Below, piece by piece: positions 11,838 to 22,869 of a stretch of 64,000 bases of DNA (its first letter is position 1; every line of letters starts with the position of its first letter). The stretch is from Dillenia suffruticosa (lineage: Eukaryota; Streptophyta; Magnoliopsida; Dilleniales; Dilleniaceae). The stretch lies in assembly GCA_033439265.1 (NCBI GenBank), contig JAVTVX010000019.1:7819501-7883500 (forward strand), in the 5' to 3' direction. The position numbers were made by a program, and so were the translations under genes. Below the pieces are notes generated by a model that worked only from the letters and a program-made list of their open reading frames with translations, was not told the origin of the DNA and did not search any database.

Positions 11838-12076
11838 GTTCCCTAGCTCTTCCTAAAGAAGCCCTAAAGAGAAGTCATAGAATGAGCTTCGAAATTGAAG
11901 CCCCTAAGTTGGTTATTCTTTGAGTTCTTTTTCAATCCTTGTAAGGCCCTAAATGGGCCTGGCCCGCAGGGGTTCGGGCTGGGATATCAATTACTTGTAT
12001 ACTTTCTTTGAGATATCAATTAAATCTTTGAATTATTCATTCATAGTTTGTTGCTTGCTTCTTTAAAATTTCAACA
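11816..12076 (+). repeat. Element B 3' LTR with internal deletion
   Basis: It begins right after the polypurine tract and matches the first about 168 bp of the 5' LTR. It then jumps at 11984 to the last about 90 bp, losing the hairpin region and TATA box. The joint contains ATATCAATT, which also occurs 29 bases downstream in the LTR, so it looks like copied filler. Confidence 0.92.
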
Positions 12077-12081
12077 GAAAT

Positions 12082-12671
12082 CACCAGGACTAGGTATTTG
12101 GATGAAGAACAATGGAAGCTCCCAAATTGAAGGCTTTTGCGATGCAAATTGGGCGAGCGATTCAAAGGATAGAAGATCTACCACCGGGTACTACATGTTC
12201 GTAGGAGGCAACTTGGTAGCATGGAAGAGCAAAAAACAACATGTGGTGTCAAGATCGAGTGCAGAGGCTGAGTATAGAGCAATGGCGTCAGCAGCCAGTG
12301 AGATTGTATGGTTGAAGGCTCTAGTAGAGGAATTAGGGTTCAATGTTTCTACACCAATCAACTTGCATTGTGACAATCAATCGGCAATTCATATTGCATC
12401 CAATCCGGTCTTCCGTGAAAGGACTAAACACATAGAAGTTGATTGTCACTTCATTCGACAAAAGGTGGAAGAAAAGCTTATAGTCACTCCCTACATCAAA
12501 GGAAAAAAGCAACTAGCTGATATCTTCACAAAAGGGGGAACTGCAATGCATCTTCAAGAAATCATGAACAAGTTGGGCACTATCGATATCTACGCACCCA
12601 ACTTGAGGGGGAGTGTTGAAAAGAAGGATAACTTAACCCATCTTCATCACCAACCAAGTGCATCTACTTAG
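12082..12671 (+). pseudogene. Element C RNase H (after the B insertion)
   Basis: This continues element C pol: [97 protein letters not shown] and KKQLADIFTKGGT, then YAPNLRGSVEKKDN. The usual first catalytic box CDADW reads CDANW, keeping the first Asp. The frame passes the polypurine tract (12601-12613) and ends inside the 3' LTR. It is separated from its RT by the whole of element B. Confidence 0.9.
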
Positions 12672-13062
12672 AAGTCAAAAAATCAGCATGCATTGTCCAG
12701 CAAGCATGGCCCATTTGGGCAGCCTAAACCAACCCAAAATACATTCAAAAATAGGCCCAAGGAAGCTCAAAAGTTTGGAGAAAAGTCTAGGAAGCAAACC
12801 CAAATAGCTAGGGGCAGTTTGGGCAGCATATATTTCAACAGTCAAAAAACTAGCTGTTGGAATTCCTTGGGGTTTGAGCTCCAACGGGAATATCACTTTC
12901 TACTGGCTATTTTTCCCTTTTCTCTATAAATAGAGCCTCATTGTATCTCCAAAAACTATGAGAAAAATGCTCTCAAATCTGTCCATGTATGCTCTCATTC
13001 TTCTTCAATAAAATTCAGAAGTATTCTTCATTTCTTGTGCTCTATTTTTTGATATTTCAACA
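12614..13062 (+). repeat. Element C 3' LTR
   Basis: 449 bp, TGTTGAAAAG to TTTCAACA, matching the 5' LTR at 3171 with about five substitutions. It is followed by target copy GAACA. Confidence 0.94.
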
Positions 13063-15164
13063 GAACAAGCCCATTTGGACAATAGGCGAGTTCTATCCCT
13101 AAAAAGTATTTAGTTTCCCTAAGTCCTTAATATCAAATTTTGTTTGTAAGAAACCTCTTACTTGGTTGATTAAATCTAAATCATTACCGGTTATGATTAT
13201 ATCATCTACATAAACTAACTCTATAATGATTTTTCCCTCTAGTTTCTTAACGAAGAGAGAAGTGTCGCTATTGCATTTTTTGAAATCATGATAAAAAAGA
13301 GTTGAGCTAAGTTTGGCATACCAAGCTCTTGGAGATTGTTTGATACTGTAGATTGCTTTCCTAAGTTTGCAAACTTTGTTGAGTTGATGAGAAAAGCTCG
13401 GTGGAATCTCCATGTACACTTCCTCTTCTAGATCACCTTGAAGGAAAGCATTGGCTACGCCCATTTGAAACATTGGCCAAGAGTGATTGATTGCAAGGGA
13501 CATCAAGACTCGAATTGTGTTCATCTTGGCCACTGGAGCATACGTTTCCTTGTAGTCTACTCCATAAGCTTGAGTGAAGCCCTTTGCTACTAATCTTGCT
13601 TTGTATCTATCAATGCTTCTATCACTTTTGTGCTTGATCTTATAGACCCATTTACATCCTACCGCCCTTTTTCCTTTAGGAAGAGATGATAACTCCCAAG
13701 TTTTGTTTCTTTCTAAGGCTTCTAGCTCATCCTTCATGGCTTGGATCCATTGGAGATGTTGTTTTGCTTCTTCAAAGTTTCTAGGCTCTTGATGAAGGTC
13801 TAAGTTCTTGATGAATTTTGTATGCCTACTAGACATATTAGCAACCGAATAATATTGGGAAATGGGGTGAGATGTCACCTTTGAGTTATAGAAAACTCTT
13901 TTGTTAATCCATTCTGAAGGAGGGAGCCTAAGCCTTGTTGATCTTCGAAGAGGAGGAGGAGGCTGCTCCTCAATATTTTGTTCTTCTTCCTCTATAACTT
14001 GCCCTTGATCTAAGTTGTCTCCCCCTTCCTCTTGGATGCATTCATGATCAGAATGAGATGAGGTTGATTGTTCTTGAGTTGGATCATTTTCAGCTTGGAT
14101 TGGTTGTTCTTCTTCTTCATTTTGATGATGATTGAGGGAAGGATTGCATTCCAATGGTCTTGTGCTCCTCTTTCCTTTGGTTGCTCTTGATCCTCTTTTC
14201 CTGCAAAATAAGGTTCTTTTTCTACAAATATCACATCCTTGGATGTGTATAGCTTTTTGGTTAGAGTATCCTAAAAATACACATTTTCTCCCCCTTTCAT
14301 CTAGTTTATTTCTAAAGTTTTCTGGTACATGCACATTACAAATGCACCCAAAAACTCTTAAGTGTGAGATACTAGGTTTTCTTCCTAGGAGTAGTTCTAA
14401 AGGGGATTTTCCTTCTAGCACTTGAGAGGGCATAAGATTTATAAGGTGGGCAGCGGTTTTAATGGCTTCACTCCAAAACATTTTAGGTATATTGGAGTGA
14501 AACATCATAACCCTAGCCGTTTCTAGTAAGTGTCTATTTTTCCTTTCGGCAACTCCATTTTATTGAAGAGTGTAAACACAAGACTTTTAATGAATAATTT
14601 CCATTTCTTCTAGAAACTCTTCAAGTGCATGGCTAGTGTATTCCCCCCATGATCTGATCTAAGGATTTTGATGTTTGCATTGAATTGCTTGGTCACATAT
14701 CTATAATAGCTCATAAGTGCTTCAAATACTTCAGATTTAGCAGCTAATAAGTATACCCAAGTGTATCTAGTTTTGTGATATGAAGGTTACAAAGTATTTG
14801 AAGCCATTATGAGATTCCATGGGTGAAGTCCACACATCGGTATGAATGAGTTCAAAGGCATTTTCATATATTGTATTTGAGATTGGATAGTATACTTTAG
14901 TTTGTTTTCCAATAATACAAGCTTTGCAATGCCTATTTTCTACTTTTTGACTTGGAAATAGGCGTTTCAAAGCTAAATCTCCAGGGTGACCTAGACGGGC
15001 ATGTCATATAGCGCTTGACTTTGAACTCCAAAAAACTTGATTTTCTTAGTCCAAAAAATATAGATTGTTCCTCCTAGACCCCTTGCCAATCAAGTGATTC
15101 GTTTTGAAATCCTGAAAGATAACTTGGTTAGGATCAAAAGTGGCTTTGCAATTATGGTCTTTGG
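13063..15164 (-). pseudogene. Copia A3 (antisense): integrase and RT fragment
   Basis: Minus-strand family A pol continuing the 2650-3170 piece. The frame 14508-13099 reads MMFHSNIPKMFWSEAIKTA, then linker and RT: GCKWVYKIKHKSD, QMGVANAFLQGD, AIYSIKQSPRAWY and YVDDIIITGND (YVDD kept). A 30-50 bp deletion near 14265 scrambles the linker frame. Upstream, integrase has several lesions; DVWTSPMESHNGFKYF and the HCKAC box survive between 14767 and 14970. It ends at 15164 in the protease-to-integrase spacer (CTTTGG in the reference copy), exactly where a full D LTR starts. Neither family A LTR is present on this fragment. Confidence 0.88.
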
Positions 15165-15641
15165 TGTTGAAAAGAGGAATTAATCAACCTATCATCACAT
15201 TTCTAAAAAGGGCCTTCCCAAGAGTCCAACAAGTTCTTCTCAAGGATGGAGCCTTAAATTGGGCTGGGCCACAGAATTCGGGCTGGGCCCGAAGGTCCTA
15301 GCCCGGGCCAGCAAAAGGGCCCTTTTTGGCCCAGCAAAGGGGGCCCAATTGGGCCCCAACGGCTAGGCAAATCTAGCCGTTGGAGGCTGTCCAACGGCTA
15401 GTAATTCTAGCCTTTGGAGACAGCCTCCAACGGCTTGTAGATAGGGGTCTTAACCCCTCTCTTGTTCTCTCTTTTTGCTCTCTAATTCTCTCCATCATCT
15501 TCTTCTATAAATAGGCTTCTATGTATTCAAGCAAGGGCATGAACAAAAGTTCAAAGCTATGAATGTTATTTGCTTTCTATTTCAATAAAATTCAGAGTTA
15601 TATTTCAAGATCTCTTGAGTTCTTTCTTTGATCTTTCAACA
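15165..15641 (+). repeat. Element D 5' LTR (complete)
   Basis: 477 bp, TGTTGAAAAG to TTTCAACA. It carries GC-rich U3 palindromes (GGGCCCGAAGG and similar), paired AACGGCTAG/CTAGCCGTT stems and TATA CTATAAATAG at 15505-15514. It starts directly after antisense A3 sequence rather than after a CTCTT target copy. Confidence 0.92.
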
Positions 15642-17486
15642 AGGTATCAAAGCAAACGATCCCATCCTTTTCAAGGTTGGGTGACCAACCCTCCTCCTTC
15701 CATAAACTTTTCCCAAATACAAAGTATATCCTCTATCCAATTGAAAGAGGGGAATTACTATCAATGGGCAAATGTAATGAAGAGGGCACTCAACCTTCAC
15801 AATCTAGAGAGTCATGTTCTTGATGATCCACTTGAAGAAACAGATCCATCCTTTCGAGAATCGAAGAAAAGGGATGATCATGTGTTTATTCTTCTCCTTA
15901 ACTCTCTAGATGAAACTCACAAAGCAATGGTGTCATGCGCCCCAAATGCAAAAACTTTGTGGGATGAAATGTTCTCTCTCTATGGCTTGGAATCCAACCT
16001 TGGGAGAATCTTTGAGCTTAAGAGACAAATTGCTTCCATCAAAAAGGAAGGTAAATCTCTTCCTCAATACTTTGGGGAGTATTCAGATGCTTGGAATGAG
16101 CTGATTACTTTACGGCCAGATTCCATAGACCTCAAGGTCATTCGAAAAAGAAGAGAAGAAGATAAAATATTTGGTCTTCTCATGGGTCTAGATGATTCAT
16201 ATTCTCATCTAAGGCAAGAAATTCTTCGAATGAAGGACTTTCCATCATTTGGGGAAGTCCAAAATATGATTCAAAGGGCTGAAGTGAGTATTAGATTGGA
16301 AGAAAGCTCTAAGCAAAAATTGGAAGCTCAAGCATTCATTGCCTCTACAAATGAAGTAGTTGCTGCCAAAGTGAATCAAACTCAAAGGAGAAATGAGATA
16401 TGTTCTCATTGTAAGAAAAGAGGCCATTCAAAGGATAAATGCTGGCTCTTGCATCCCCAACTAAAGCCCAAAGTATTCAGGCAAAGGGACCAGCAAGGAG
16501 CTCCAAACGGATTTGGTTCAGGACAGCAAGCTGCTGCCCAATTCGTAAAGGTTCAAACACCATCCTTGGCTGACTTTGCTGTACTCCAAACTCAACTAAA
16601 TGAGGTTGCACAAAAGCTTCAACAAATAGCTCCTTCTTCCGGTAAAAATCAAGAACCTTTCTCATATTTAAATTCTGAAAATTTTCTCATTGATTCGGGA
16701 ACCGAATGTCATATGGTTAAGGATAGAGCAAAAATAAAGAGATTTGAAAACCTTCCAAACCATATGACTATTCGAGTTGCAAATGGACAAGATTTGAGCG
16801 TAAATCAAGTTGGGGAAGTTGACATTTTTGGAAAACCAACCAAGGCTTTTTATGTCCCCAAACTTACCTCAAACCTACTGTCCATTAGCAAGATCACCAA
16901 GAATCAAAAGTGTAGAGTTGTTTTTGACCCCAATAATGTCTCTTTTCAGGACCTCAAGTCGAATCAATTGATTGGCAAAGGTTCTAGAAGAGGAGGACTT
17001 TATTATTTGGATCAAGAACAAAATGCACATGTAGCTCATGTTAAGGAGGATCAATCTCTTTGGCATAGACGCTTAGGACATCCTAGTGATCGAGCTTTAA
17101 AACATCTATTACCAACTTTAAATTTTGAGAATAGACATTGTAAAGTTTGTATTTTGGCAAAGGAAACCCGAACAATGTATCCTATTTCAGAAATAATATA
17201 TAAAAATCCTTTTGATTTAGTTCATTCCGATGTTTGGACTTCACCCATCATGTCTCACTTAGGTTACAAATACTTCATTACTTTCATTGATCACAAAACA
17301 AGGCACACATGGGTGTATCTTCTAAATACCAAAGACCAAGCTCTTGAAGCACTCAAGAGCTATGTGAAGTATGTAACCAAACTATATAATGCCAATATAA
17401 AAGTCCTAAGGTCAGATCATGGTAGTGAATTTACAAATCTTAATTTCAAAAATTATCTTAAGGACAATAGCATTATACACGAAATG
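15642..17486 (+). pseudogene. Element D gag, protease and integrase N-terminal half
   Basis: The primer site reads AGGTATCAAAGC (15642-15653), two changes from the consensus, so the gag ATG at the LTR junction has become AAG and gag has no normal start. The frame is otherwise open, from GWVTNPPPSINFSQIQS: gag YYQWANVMKRALN and LPQYFGEYSDAWNEL, zinc knuckle CSHCKKRGHSKDKC (about 16402-16443), protease FLIDSGTECHMV, LWHRRLGHPSD, HCKVCILAKE, integrase HSDVWTSP and SDHGSEF. A small deletion near 17485 shifts the frame inside the integrase core; the shifted reading ends at 17531. Confidence 0.9.
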
Positions 17487-19880
17487 TGTTTACACACCCC
17501 AACAAAATGGGGTAGCAGAAAGGAAGAATAGACACATACTTGAAATATTTAGGCTATGATGTTCTATGCAAACATGCATAAGAAATTTTGGTGTGATGCG
17601 GTTAAAACCGCGGTACATGTGATCAATCTTATGCCCACCGAAGTTTTAAAAGGGCAATCTCCCCTTGAGGTTCTCCTAGGAAGGAAACCAAATATTTCCC
17701 ACCTTAGGATATTTGGTTGCACATGTTACATTCACATTCCTACGCACCTAAGGAATAAACTAGAACATAGAGGGAAAAAGTGTATATTTTTTGGATATGC
17801 AGCCTTTGAAAAAGGCTATAGGTGCTATGATCCTACCACTAACTGAACATACACATCAAAAGATGTGATATTTTTAGAAAGTGAGTTCTATTTCGCAAGA
17901 AATGAAGATATAAAGGAAGCTCCAAAGACTGAAATTCCTCCTAGCACTTGGGACTTCCTCATATCGCCTCCTCAAGAAGCTGAACAAACCGAAGGAAACT
18001 CCACCTCTGAAACAAGCCATAACTCTCAAGATGATAATTCAGAAACTTTAGAGGCTGAACAAACAATTGTTTCAGGGGGAGAAAGTGATACAAATGAGGA
18101 GAATACAAACGAGGAGGAATCTCTTGAAATCGAGGAGGAACCAGATGAACCACCGCCTCAACTAAGAAGATCAACAAGGCTTAGACTTCCTCCATCCGAA
18201 TGGATCAATCGAAGGGTATTCTATAACTCTAAGGTAGCCTCCCATCCTATTTATGATTATTATACCACCTCACATGTTTCCTTGGACCACCAAGCTTTCT
18301 TGAGTAATCTAGATAAAGAAGTGGAACCAACATCATTTGAGGAGGCATCAAAGGATCCAAGATGGAGAAAAGCAATGGAGGAGGAACTAAAAGCTCTATC
18401 AAAGAATGGGACATGGGAAATCACTTCACTACCAAAAGGGAAGAAAGCCGTAGAATGTAAATGGGTATACAAAATCAAGTACAAAAGCGATGGATCAATT
18501 GAGCGATTCAAAGCAAGACTAGTAGTCAAAGGGTATACTCAAGCATATGGGATTGATTATAAGGAGACCTATGCTCCAGTTGCAAAAATGAATACTATTA
18601 GAGTCCTTTTATCCCTTGCGGTGAATCACGGTTGGAGCCTATTTCAAATGGATGTAGCAAATGTTTTTCTCCAAGGAGATCTAGAAGAAGAAGTCTACAT
18701 GCAAATACCAATGGGTCTTCAATCTCAAGGAGGAAATGCATGCAAACTTCATAAGGCAATTTATAGTCTCAAATAATCTCCAAGAGCTTGATATGCAAAG
18801 TTAAGTCATACTTTCCTTAGTCATGGATTTCATAAATGCAATAGTGATTCATCTCTCTTTATTAGAAAAACTAATGATTATATCACAATAGCACTAGTTT
18901 ATGTAGATGAAATTATCATCACAGGTAGTGATTTGCATCAAATAAACCTGGTTAGAAATTTTTTAAAGTCTAGATTTGAAATTAAAGATCTAGGAAAACT
19001 AAAGTATTTTCTAGGAATTGAATTAGCCTATTGTCCCAATGGGCTAATTCTCTCCCAAAGAAAATATGCTCTTGACCTTTTACAGAAAACAAGAAAGCTT
19101 GGAGCAAGACCAGTTTGTAGTCCAATTTCCTCTTCCAGTCCTTTAACCGATGATAATGATCCTCTAGAAGACATTGAAAGATATCAAAGGTTGGTTGGGA
19201 GACTTATCTACCTCACCATCACAAGGCCAGACATAGCATATGCCGTTAGCTATGTAAGTCAATTCATGCACTCTCCAACAAAAGGCCATTGGAGAGCAGC
19301 TGAAAGGATTCTTCATTATATCAAAGGATCCCCGGGGCTAGGCATTTGGATGAAGAACAATGGAAGTTCAAACATTGAAGAGTATTGTGACGCTGATTGG
19401 GCGGGTGACTCCACTGATAGAAAGTCTACCACTCGGTATTGCATGTTTGTAGGAGGCAACTTGGTAGCTTGGAAGAGCAAAAAACAGCGGATTGTGTCTA
19501 GATCAAGTGCGGAGGCCGAGTATAGGGTCATGGCAGCTAGTGCAAGCGAGATAGTATGATTGAAGGCTTTAGTAGAAGAGTTAGGGTTCACAGTCTCCAC
19601 TCCAATCAAGCTCCATTGTGACAATCAATTAGCAATTAACATTGCCACTAATCCAGTCTTCCATGAACGCAGTAATCACATAGAAGTTGATTGTCATTTT
19701 ATTCGTCAAAAGGTAGAAGAAAAACTCATTGTGACTCCTCATATCAAAGGAGAAGATCAGCTAGCAGATATCATCACAAAAGGAGCAACAGCAGCTCACC
19801 TACAAGAAATGATGGGCAAGTTGGGTACTATAAATATCTACACACCCAACTTGAGGGGGAGTGTTGAAAAGAGGAATTAA
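17487..19880 (+). pseudogene. Element D integrase C-terminal half, RT and RNase H with multiple stops
   Basis: The reading continues VYTPQQNGVAERKNRH, with another one-base lesion near 17550, MMFYANMHKKFW, the acidic linker, PPSEWINRRVFYNSKV, RT CKWVYKIKYKSDGS and QMDVANVFLQGD. The catalytic box is YVDE (second Asp to Glu, near 18905). RNase H (YCDADWAGDSTDRKS, SSAEAEYRVMAAS, HCDNQLAINIATNP) runs to NLRGSVEKRN. Four in-frame stops occur: 17844 (TGA), 18774 (TAA), about 18790 (TGA) and 19557 (TGA). The last three replace Gln, Trp and Trp codons of sister copies by C-to-T or G-to-A changes. Confidence 0.9.
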
Positions 19881-20338
19881 TTAACCTATCATCACATTTC
19901 TAAAAAGGGCCTTCCCAAGAGTCCAACAAGTTCTTCTCAAGGATGGAGCCTTAAATTGGGCTGGCCCACAGAATTTGGGCTGGGCCCGAAGGTCCCAGCC
20001 CGGGCCAGCAAAAGGGCCCTTTTTGGCCCAGCAAAGGGGGCCCAATTGGGCCCCAACGGCTAGGCAAATCTAGCCGTTGGAGGCTGTCCAACGGCTAGTA
20101 ATTCTAGCCGTTGGAGACAGCCTCCAACGGCTAGTAGAGAGGGGTCTTAACCCCTCTCTTGTTCTCTCTTTTTGCTCTCTAATTCTCTCTCTCATTTTCT
20201 TCTATAAATAGGCTTCTATGTATTCAAGCAAGGGTATGAACAAAAGTTCAAAGCTATGAATGTTATTTGCTTTCTATTTCAATAAAATTCAGAGTTATAT
20301 TTCAAGATCTCTTGAGTTCTTTCTTTGATCTTTCAACA
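19862..20338 (+). repeat. Element D 3' LTR
   Basis: 477 bp, right after polypurine tract ACTTGAGGGGGAG (19849-19861), and followed by target copy CTCTT. It differs from the 15165 LTR at about ten sites, so this element is older than B and C by LTR divergence. Confidence 0.94.
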
Positions 20339-21089
20339 CTCTTGTGGCCTTAAGGATGATGATGAAGATTATGAGGATGAACCAAGATATCAAAGGCTCG
20401 TAGGGAAATTGATCTACCTCACCATAATGAGACCGGACATCTCCTTTGCCGTGAGTCAAGTTAGCCAACATATGCACAAGCCAAAAAGAAAGCATTGGAG
20501 AGCCACCGAAAGAATCATCCATTATCTAAATGGTACACCAGGCATGGGAGTTTGGATGAAGAAGAACAACAACTCACAAATTGTAGGATATTGTGATGTA
20601 GATTGGGCTGGAGACTCAGAAGATAGACGATCAACCACAGGATATTGAATGTTTGTTGGAGGAAATCTAGTATCTTGGAAAAGCAAAAAACAACATGTGG
20701 TGTCAAGATCAAGTGTCGAAACTGAATATAGAGCAATGGCAGCCGCATCAAGTAAGATGGTTTGGTTAAAGGCTCTAATTGAAGAACTAGGGTTCTCTGT
20801 TCCTACTCCAATCTGACTCCATTGTGACAATCAATCGGCTATTCACATAGTCTCAAATCTGGTTTTTCATGAAAGAACAAAGCACATCGAGGTGGATTGT
20901 CATTTTGTGAGACAAAAGTTTGAAGAAAAACTCATCACTCCAAGCTTTACACGAAGTGATCATCAAGTAGCGGATATCTTCACCAAGTCAGGAATCGCCA
21001 ATCACATACATAAAAATATGGTCAAGTTGGGTGTTATAGATACATACACACCCAACTTGAGGGAGAGTGTTGAAATAAAGGACAATTAG
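20339..21089 (+). pseudogene. Copia A1: RT C-terminal end and RNase H (after D)
   Basis: This continues A1 pol from 2561: CGLKDDDEDYEDEPRYQRLVGKLIYLTIMRPDISF, SQHMHKPKRKHWRATERIIHYLNG, RNase H YCDVDWAGDSEDRRSTTGY, then an in-frame stop at 20646 (TGA where sisters have Cys TGC). Reading resumes with FVGGNLVSWKSKKQHVVSRSS. A further stop lies near 20815, before the HCDNQS box. The terminus is [11 protein letters not shown]. Confidence 0.9.
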
Positions 21090-21486
21090 GGTTTATGTCC
21101 TAAGGGAATGAAGTTTAAATGTATAGCTTTAATTTGGGTAGATTTTTCATTCTCATTGTAATCCCTTTAAGGTTTCTAAGTTGGGCCCTAAATGGGCCTT
21201 GCCCGGAAGGGCCCAGCCCGAGCCAGCAAATGGGGGACCAACAGGTCCCCCAACGACTGGCAAAAACAGCCCCAATGGCCAAAATTGGAGAGGGCACAAT
21301 GCCCTCTCCTCACTCTCTTTTCTTATCTCGTTGCCCTTCTTCTTGTTCTCTATAAATAGGGATTATATGTTTCTTTGGAAGGTATGAAAAACATGCCTTC
21401 ATTACATGTAAACTCTATTTGATTTCTCAATTAAATTCTTGAAATTTCTTTCTTCATTCTTAGCTTGCTATATTTAAATTTCATCA
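21068..21486 (+). repeat. Copia A1 3' LTR
   Basis: 419 bp from TGTTGAAATA to TTTCATCA, preceded by polypurine tract ACTTGAGGGAGAG (21055-21067). Its ends match those of A2 LTRs. The left end of A1 lies outside the window, so its target duplication cannot be checked; the five bases after the LTR are GTTTT. Confidence 0.9.
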
Positions 21487-21836
21487 GTTTTTGTGTCTTT
21501 CCTCTTAGAAGATGATCGAATTTCTAGACTAGAGGTTTGCGTCTCTTTCTTTTATGTCGATGACGACTCTTGATAAGCTTTCTCTCATTCTCTTGATCTC
21601 CCAGCTCTCTTCTCTCTCCTTTTCACTCAACGTCAATGATGGCTATTGTAGTCTCAATAAAAAAATGGGTTTTTTTTTTTTAAGGGATAGGAGGGTCCGT
21701 TACGGGTACACGACGGTCCTGCCTATTATAAAGGATAGGATTAGTTGGCCTTGTTAGGTTAAGGATGCACCACGATACGAGTGCATTATTGATAGTCCTA
21801 AATATAATCTCCTGAAACAAAGGTCATGGATATTGT
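21487..21836 (+). other. 350-bp spacer between A1 and A2
   Basis: No gene recognised. It includes a T-run at about 21668-21680 and ends in ATTGT, the target duplication of A2. It is probably old non-coding DNA into which both A copies inserted in opposite orientation. Confidence 0.5.
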
Positions 21837-22297
21837 TGATGAAATTTAAATATAGCAAGCTAAGAATGAAGAAAGAAACTTCAAGAATTTAATTAAGAAA
21901 TCAAAGAGAGTTTACATGCAATGAAGGCATGTTTTTCATACTTTCCAAATGAACAACTAAGCCCTATTTATAGAGAACAAGAGGAGAGGGAAAGAAATGA
22001 GAAAAGAGATGGAGGAGAGGGCAATGCCCTCTCCATTTCTAGCCGTTGGGGACAGCCCCAACGGCTATCTTTTGCTAGCCGTTGGGGGACCTTTTGGTCC
22101 CCCATTTGCTGGCCCGGGCTGGGCCCGAAGGGCCCAGCCCGAATTCTGCTGGCAAGGCCCATTTAGGGCCCAAATTGGAACCCTAAAAGGGAATTACAAT
22201 TATAACAAAAGAAAGGGAAAATTCTACCTAAATTAGAGCTATACATTTAGACTTCATTCCCTTAGGATATAAACCCTAATTATCCTTTATTTCAACA
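21837..22297 (-). repeat. Element A2 3' LTR
   Basis: 461 bp; on the minus strand it runs TGTTGAAATA to TTTCATCA. It adjoins the polypurine tract (22298-22310, antisense CTCCCCCTCAAGT). It carries two CTAGCCGTTGGGG-type stem-loops around 22030-22095 that are reduced in the 5' LTR. Confidence 0.94.
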
Positions 22298-22869
22298 CTC
22301 CCCCTCAAGTTGGGTGTGTATGTATCTATAACACCCAACTTGACCATATTTTTATGTATGTGATTGGCGGTTCCCGACTTGGTAAAGATATCCGCTACTT
22401 GATCCTCACTTCGTGTAAAGCTTGGAGTGATGAGCTTTTCTTCAAACTTTTGTCTCACAAAGTGACAATCCACCTCAATATGTTTTGTTCTTTCATGAAA
22501 AACCGGATTTGAGGCTATGTGAATAGCCGATTGATTGTCACAATGGAGAGGGATCGGAGTAGGAACGGAGAACCCTAGTTCTTCAATTAGAGCTTTTAAC
22601 CAAACAATCTCACTTGATGCGGCTGCCATGGCTCTATATTCCGCTTCAGCACTTGATCTTGATACCACATGTTGTTTTTTGCTTTTCCAAGAAACTAGAT
22701 TTCCTCCAACAAACATACAATATCCTGTGGTTGATCGTCTATCTTCTGAATTTCCGGCCCAATCTGCATCACAATATCCTACGATTTGTGAGTTGTTGTT
22801 CTTCTTCATCCAAACTCCCATGCCCGGTGTGCCTTTTTGATAATGGAGGATTCTTTCGGTGCTCTCCAA
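22276..22869 (-). CDS. Element A2 RNase H
   Basis: 197 codons after the frameshift: [96 protein letters not shown] and [13 protein letters not shown], ending NLRGSVEIKDN. Catalytic Asp, Glu and Asp boxes (CDADW, SSAEAEY, HCDNQ) are present. It degrades the RNA strand during reverse transcription. The natural protein would be fused to the upstream RT; the apparent start at 22869 is not biological. Confidence 0.92.
   Translation of the reverse strand: MESTERILHYQKGTPGMGVWMKKNNNSQIVGYCDADWAGNSEDRRSTTGYCMFVGGNLVSWKSKKQHVVSRSSAEAEYRAMAAASSEIVWLKALIEELGFSVPTPIPLHCDNQSAIHIASNPVFHERTKHIEVDCHFVRQKFEEKLITPSFTRSEDQVADIFTKSGTANHIHKNMVKLGVIDTYTPNLRGSVEIKDN

Larger units (their letters stand above)
7170..12076 (+). 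mobile_element. Copia element B, nested in element C
   Basis: LTR retrotransposon with a 499-bp 5' LTR (7170-7668) and a shortened 261-bp 3' LTR (11816-12076). It is flanked by target duplication GAAAT. It is the innermost insertion of the nest and so younger than C. Where the two LTRs can be compared they look identical, which supports a recent insertion. Coding has two frameshifts: a 4-base loss near 7745, and one near 10040 between integrase and RT. Its RT keeps YVDD. Confidence 0.94.
3171..13062 (+). mobile_element. Copia element C, complete with LTRs, interrupted by element B
   Basis: This is an LTR retrotransposon with 449-bp LTRs at both ends (3171-3619 and 12614-13062). It is flanked by the 5-bp target duplication GAACA (3166-3170 and 13063-13067). 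It sits in the antisense A3 fragment, whose sequence becomes continuous when C is removed. Domain order is gag, protease, integrase, RT, RNase H, the copia order. Element B (7170-12076) splits it between RT and RNase H. The LTRs differ at about five sites. Confidence 0.95.
2562..20338 (+). mobile_element. Chimeric copia element D locus
   Basis: The outer ends are TGTTGAAAAG at 2562 and TTTCAACA at 20338, with target duplication CTCTT on both sides; removing 2562-20338 plus one target copy rejoins the A1 pol frame. Inside, an LTR stub (2562-2652) is followed by the antisense A3 fragment with nested C and B, then a complete D element (15165-20338). D has 477-bp LTRs, about ten LTR differences, and a pol broken by several stops. 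The full D inside has tttgg before its 5' LTR and CTCTT after its 3' LTR, so it is not a simple insertion by itself. Confidence 0.8.

Noticed and set aside
15570-15641. Start of the D gag frame at the Met at 15570
   Set aside because: That Met is inside the LTR; relatives start at the LTR/primer-site junction, which is mutated in D.
21115-22236. Several 60-80 codon frames on both strands
   Set aside because: They come from GC-rich U3 palindromes of family A LTRs, which are open by composition.
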